A stretch of 64,000 nucleotides of DNA from JAPOXR01 sp965221815 (GTDB taxonomy: Bacteria > Pseudomonadota > Alphaproteobacteria > Rhodobacterales > Rhodobacteraceae): contig OZ244915.1 of the NCBI GenBank assembly GCA_965221815.1, forward strand, positions 1,426,001 through 1,490,000, read 5' to 3'. Below the pieces are notes generated by a model. It was not told the DNA's origin, made no database searches, and worked only from the letters and a program-made list of their open reading frames with translations. The position numbers and the translations under genes were made by a program. Every line of letters starts with the position of its first letter. The first letter of the stretch is position 1. Positions 61,247 through 64,000 of this stretch are shown piece by piece.

Positions 61247-63190
61247 ATGAGCGATATCCACAAGCCAAATCCCGAATTTGTTGCCACGGCGCATATTGAT
61301 GCAAAAGGTTACGAGGAGATGTATTCTCAATCAATAACTGATCCCGATAAATTCTGGGCTGATGCTGCCCGACGGCTGGATTGGTCGCAAGACTTCACGC
61401 AAGTCAGATCCGTTAATTTTCAGATTCCTGATGTGTCGATCAAGTGGTTTGAAGATGGACGAATCAACGCCGCCTGGAACTGTATCGATCGTCATTTGGA
61501 AAATCAGGGAGATCAGACGGCCATCATCTGGGTTCCCGATGAGCCAGACGATCAGGAACAATATATCACCTATCACCAGCTGCATGAAAATACCTGCCGA
61601 ATGGCCAATGGTCTGAAGACACTTGGGGTCTCTCGGGGTGACCGCGTCGTGATCTATTTACCCATGATTCCGGAAGCTGCGTACGCCATGCTGGCCTGTG
61701 CACGTATCGGTGCAGTGCATTCCGTGGTTTTTGCCGGCTTTAGTGCCGAAGCCCTGGCAAGCCGGATCAAGGATTCTGATGCCAAACTGATCATTACTGC
61801 TGATTGGGCACCGCGCGGCGGTCGCAAAACGGCATTGAAGAACAATGCCGATGAAGCCCTGTCAATGTGTGCCGATGACGTTCGCGCCCTGGTGGTGCGC
61901 CATACCGGAGAAGAAGTGAATTGGCAGGAAGGAAGGGATATTGATTATCACGAATTGACAGCATCAGTCAGCGATGAATGTCCTTGCGAAGATACCGGGG
62001 CTGAGGACCCGCTTTTTATCCTTTACACCTCCGGCTCCACCGGAACACCCAAAGGCGTTGTTCATACAACCGGTGGATATCTTCTGTATGCGGCGCTGAC
62101 CCATGAAACCGTCTTTGACTATCATAAAGGTGACATCTTTTGGTGCACAGCGGATGTGGGATGGGTAACTGGACATAGTTATATCGTCTATGGGCCTCTC
62201 GCGAACGGCGCGACAACTCTGATGTTTGAAGGCGTCCCAACATATCCAGACTATTCCAGGTTTTGGCAGATTTGCGAAAAATTTCAGGTCAACCAGTTTT
62301 ATACCGCTCCCACAGCGATCCGTGCATTGATGGGGCACGGTCAGGAATGGGTCGAGAAATGCGATCTTTCATCCATTCGTGTTCTTGGAACGGTCGGTGA
62401 ACCGATCAACCCTGAAGCCTGGTCATGGTATCACAATACGGTTGGCAAAGGGCGTTGCCCAATTGTTGATACCTGGTGGCAGACTGAAACCGGCGGCCAT
62501 CTGATCACGTCACTGCCCGGAGCGATACCAACGAAACCCGGATCCGCCACCCGGCCATTTTTTGGAGTGGTGCCTGCCATTCTCGATCCCGCATCCGGCG
62601 AAGAAATCACAGAGACAGAAGCTGAAGGTGTGCTCTGCATCAAGTCGAGCTGGCCAGGTCAAATGCGCACAATCTATGGCGATCACAAACGATTTATGGA
62701 TACGTATTTTCGCCAGTATCCCGGCACCTATTTTTCCGGTGACGGTTGTCGGCGGGATAAGGATGCCTATTACTGGATTACCGGCAGGGTTGACGATGTC
62801 CTCAATGTCTCGGGGCATCGTATGGGTACGGCGGAAATCGAAAGTGCGCTGGTGGCCCATAGTTCCGTTTCGGAAGCGGCAGTCGTCGGCTTCCCGCACG
62901 ATATCAAGGGACAGGGAATTTATGCATATGTCACCCTGATGAAAGGAGTTGAACCCAGCGATGCACTCAGAGCCGAATTGATGCAATGGGTGCGCCATGA
63001 AATCGGGCCGATTGCCCGCCCCGATTTCATTCAATGGGCCCCGGGGCTGCCAAAAACAAGGTCAGGCAAAATCATGCGCCGTATACTCCGCAAGATTGCC
63101 GAAAATGATTTTGCGACACTCGGTGATACGAGCACTTTGGCCGAACCGGCAGTGGTCGATGAATTGATTGCCAATCGCGTCAAGAGATGA
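61247..63190 (+). CDS. acs: Acetyl-CoA synthetase
   Basis: 647 residues from the ATG at 61247, the usual Acs length; the ORF opens 72 bases earlier at an unlikely start. ANL-superfamily motifs: YTSGSTGTPKGVVHT (P-loop), WWQTETGGH, YFSGDGCRRDKDAYYWITGRVDDVLNVSGHR and the C-terminal TRSGKIMRRILRK with the Lys that is acetylated for control in this family. Converts acetate, ATP and CoA to acetyl-CoA. Confidence 0.96.
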   Translation: MSDIHKPNPEFVATAHIDAKGYEEMYSQSITDPDKFWADAARRLDWSQDFTQVRSVNFQIPDVSIKWFEDGRINAAWNCIDRHLENQGDQTAIIWVPDEPDDQEQYITYHQLHENTCRMANGLKTLGVSRGDRVVIYLPMIPEAAYAMLACARIGAVHSVVFAGFSAEALASRIKDSDAKLIITADWAPRGGRKTALKNNADEALSMCADDVRALVVRHTGEEVNWQEGRDIDYHELTASVSDECPCEDTGAEDPLFILYTSGSTGTPKGVVHTTGGYLLYAALTHETVFDYHKGDIFWCTADVGWVTGHSYIVYGPLANGATTLMFEGVPTYPDYSRFWQICEKFQVNQFYTAPTAIRALMGHGQEWVEKCDLSSIRVLGTVGEPINPEAWSWYHNTVGKGRCPIVDTWWQTETGGHLITSLPGAIPTKPGSATRPFFGVVPAILDPASGEEITETEAEGVLCIKSSWPGQMRTIYGDHKRFMDTYFRQYPGTYFSGDGCRRDKDAYYWITGRVDDVLNVSGHRMGTAEIESALVAHSSVSEAAVVGFPHDIKGQGIYAYVTLMKGVEPSDALRAELMQWVRHEIGPIARPDFIQWAPGLPKTRSGKIMRRILRKIAENDFATLGDTSTLAEPAVVDELIANRVKR

Positions 63191-63910
63191 ATGCTGTCGT
63201 ATGGAAGCGGCAGAACTGATGTTGACAAGACTGAAACTGTGAGTCCCCCCATCATTGCACCGTCCTTGCTGAGTGCAGACTTTGCTGCCCTCGGCGATGC
63301 CTGTCGATGTGCCGAAGACAGTGGTTGTGATTGGCTGCATCTTGATGTGATGGATGGACATTTCGTTCCGGCCATCACTTTTGGCCCCATGGTGTGCAAA
63401 GCACTGCGCCCGCATATTCGGGGATTCATGGATGTGCATCTGATGATCTCACCGGTCGATGATCAACTGGCCGCATTCGCAGATTCAGGGGCAAATCATA
63501 TGACCCTGCATGTCGAAGCGGGCCCACATCTCTATAAGTCCTTGCAGACGGTACGGGAGCTTGGCTGTTCAGTTGGCGTCGCCATCAATCCGGGAACACC
63601 GGCAGTCGCAATTCTTCCAGTTGTGGAAATTATTGATCTGGTCTGTGTGATGACCGTTAATCCCGGTGCGGGCGGGCAGGCGTTTATCCACAGCCAGCTC
63701 AGCAAAATCCGTGAAATCAAGTCAATGATCGCTGGCCGCGCAATCAAGATTCAGGTCGATGGAGGAATTGATGCACGGACCGGATACGAAGCAGCGCGGG
63801 CAGGTGCTGATATCTTCGTGGCAGGGTCACAATTATTTTCCGGAGAACCGAACGATATGGGTGATCGGATTCGATATTTGAGGCGCGAAATTATGCGTGG
63901 TCAGGCGTGA
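63191..63910 (+). CDS. rpe: Ribulose-phosphate 3-epimerase
   Basis: 239 residues as read from the ATG directly after the acs stop; a GTG at 63239 would give a length closer to the usual ~220. TIM barrel with IAPSLLSADFAALG, DWLHLDVMDGHFVPAITFGP (metal His/Asp), MTVNPGAGGQAFI and IQVDGGID. Interconverts ribulose-5-P and xylulose-5-P in the pentose phosphate pathway. Confidence 0.95.
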   Translation: MLSYGSGRTDVDKTETVSPPIIAPSLLSADFAALGDACRCAEDSGCDWLHLDVMDGHFVPAITFGPMVCKALRPHIRGFMDVHLMISPVDDQLAAFADSGANHMTLHVEAGPHLYKSLQTVRELGCSVGVAINPGTPAVAILPVVEIIDLVCVMTVNPGAGGQAFIHSQLSKIREIKSMIAGRAIKIQVDGGIDARTGYEAARAGADIFVAGSQLFSGEPNDMGDRIRYLRREIMRGQA

Positions 63911-63979
63911 TGCGCTTTGGCGGGCCCTTACGGGCTGGAAACAGACAGAAATAATTTGATCAGTCAGGAGAATTTACAG

Positions 63980-64000
63980 TGGCAGTACGACCTCCCATTT
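63980..64000 (+). CDS. Start of the next gene (3' partial)
   Basis: GTG at 63980 preceded by CAGGAGAATTTACA gives MAVRPPI before the window ends. The ribosome site is good, but the fragment is too short to identify. Confidence 0.4.

Noticed and set aside
1..64000. CRISPR arrays, tRNA or rRNA genes, prophage
   Set aside because: No regularly spaced repeats, no cloverleaf or rRNA sequence recognised, and no phage structural genes; the only short tandem repeat is the ATGAATCT array.

Overview
The window looks like the chromosome of a free-living, probably aquatic, alphaproteobacterium. The conserved blocks are typical of that class: fabD-fabG-acpP-fabF-mltG, rpsF-rpsR-rplI, and a pyruvate dehydrogenase operon whose E1-beta carries its own lipoyl domain. 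Genus and order cannot be fixed from the sequence alone. Core genes have a moderate base composition. A mobile-element island at about 12-23.7 kb and a smaller one at about 52-55.2 kb look clearly more GC-rich by eye.

Layout. (1) 1-970: end of an unrecognised gene and one hypothetical gene. (2) 970-2763 and 23730-25523: two apparently identical 1,794-bp copies, in opposite orientation, of a sugar-type ABC substrate-binding protein gene with its leader and terminator hairpin. They bracket 21 kb. (3) 3.1-12 kb: sugar catabolism genes (TIM-barrel isomerase, Gfo/Idh/MocA dehydrogenase, xylose-isomerase family protein, DhaL, DhaK, RbsD/FucU mutarotase) and one ABC ATPase. An IS256 element sits in the FucU/ATPase divergent promoter region. 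(4) 12-23.7 kb: island with a resolvase/IS66 chimera, a secreted protein with a 13-bp poly-C tract, two thermonuclease-like genes (one split by a decayed IS4 element), a broken AbiE toxin-antitoxin pair, a truncated LysM protein, two IS630 elements and an ISKra4 element. (5) 24-33.1 kb: substrate-binding protein, two permeases, a second ATPase and a small membrane protein. More sugar enzymes follow: Gfo/Idh/MocA, two TIM-barrel isomerases/epimerases, an SDR and a lactonase-type amidohydrolase. (6) 34.2-44.2 kb: DivIC/FtsB, the PDH complex, CysE, MltG and fatty-acid synthesis genes. (7) 44.3-50.2 kb: cyclopropane-fatty-acid-type lipid modification operon. (8) 50.5-51.8 kb: ribosomal proteins S6, S18 and L9. 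(9) 51.9-55.2 kb: an element with 34-bp terminal inverted repeats, decayed ISKra4 and IS481 copies, and another secreted protein with a poly-C tract. (10) 55.5-64 kb: 5-oxoprolinase PxpABC, an operon with an acylphosphatase-like protein, a split Rieske oxygenase and a GST, then acs and rpe.

How it fits together. The two halves of the sugar region read as one import-and-catabolism locus that has been rearranged. The two ATPases, 16 kb apart, have complementary defects: one lacks the H-loop His, the other has a degenerate signature. This is expected of an asymmetric heterodimer serving one transporter. Inverting the 21-kb segment between the duplicated binding-protein genes would join the TIM-barrel operon divergently to the binding-protein/permease operon, so the present order is best explained by duplication followed by inversion or insertion. 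The most unusual enzyme system is the split Rieske oxygenase at 58.6-61.1 kb. The [2Fe-2S] domain and the mononuclear-iron catalytic domain are on separate, translationally coupled proteins, and the catalytic chain keeps only a shrunken, cluster-less Rieske scaffold.
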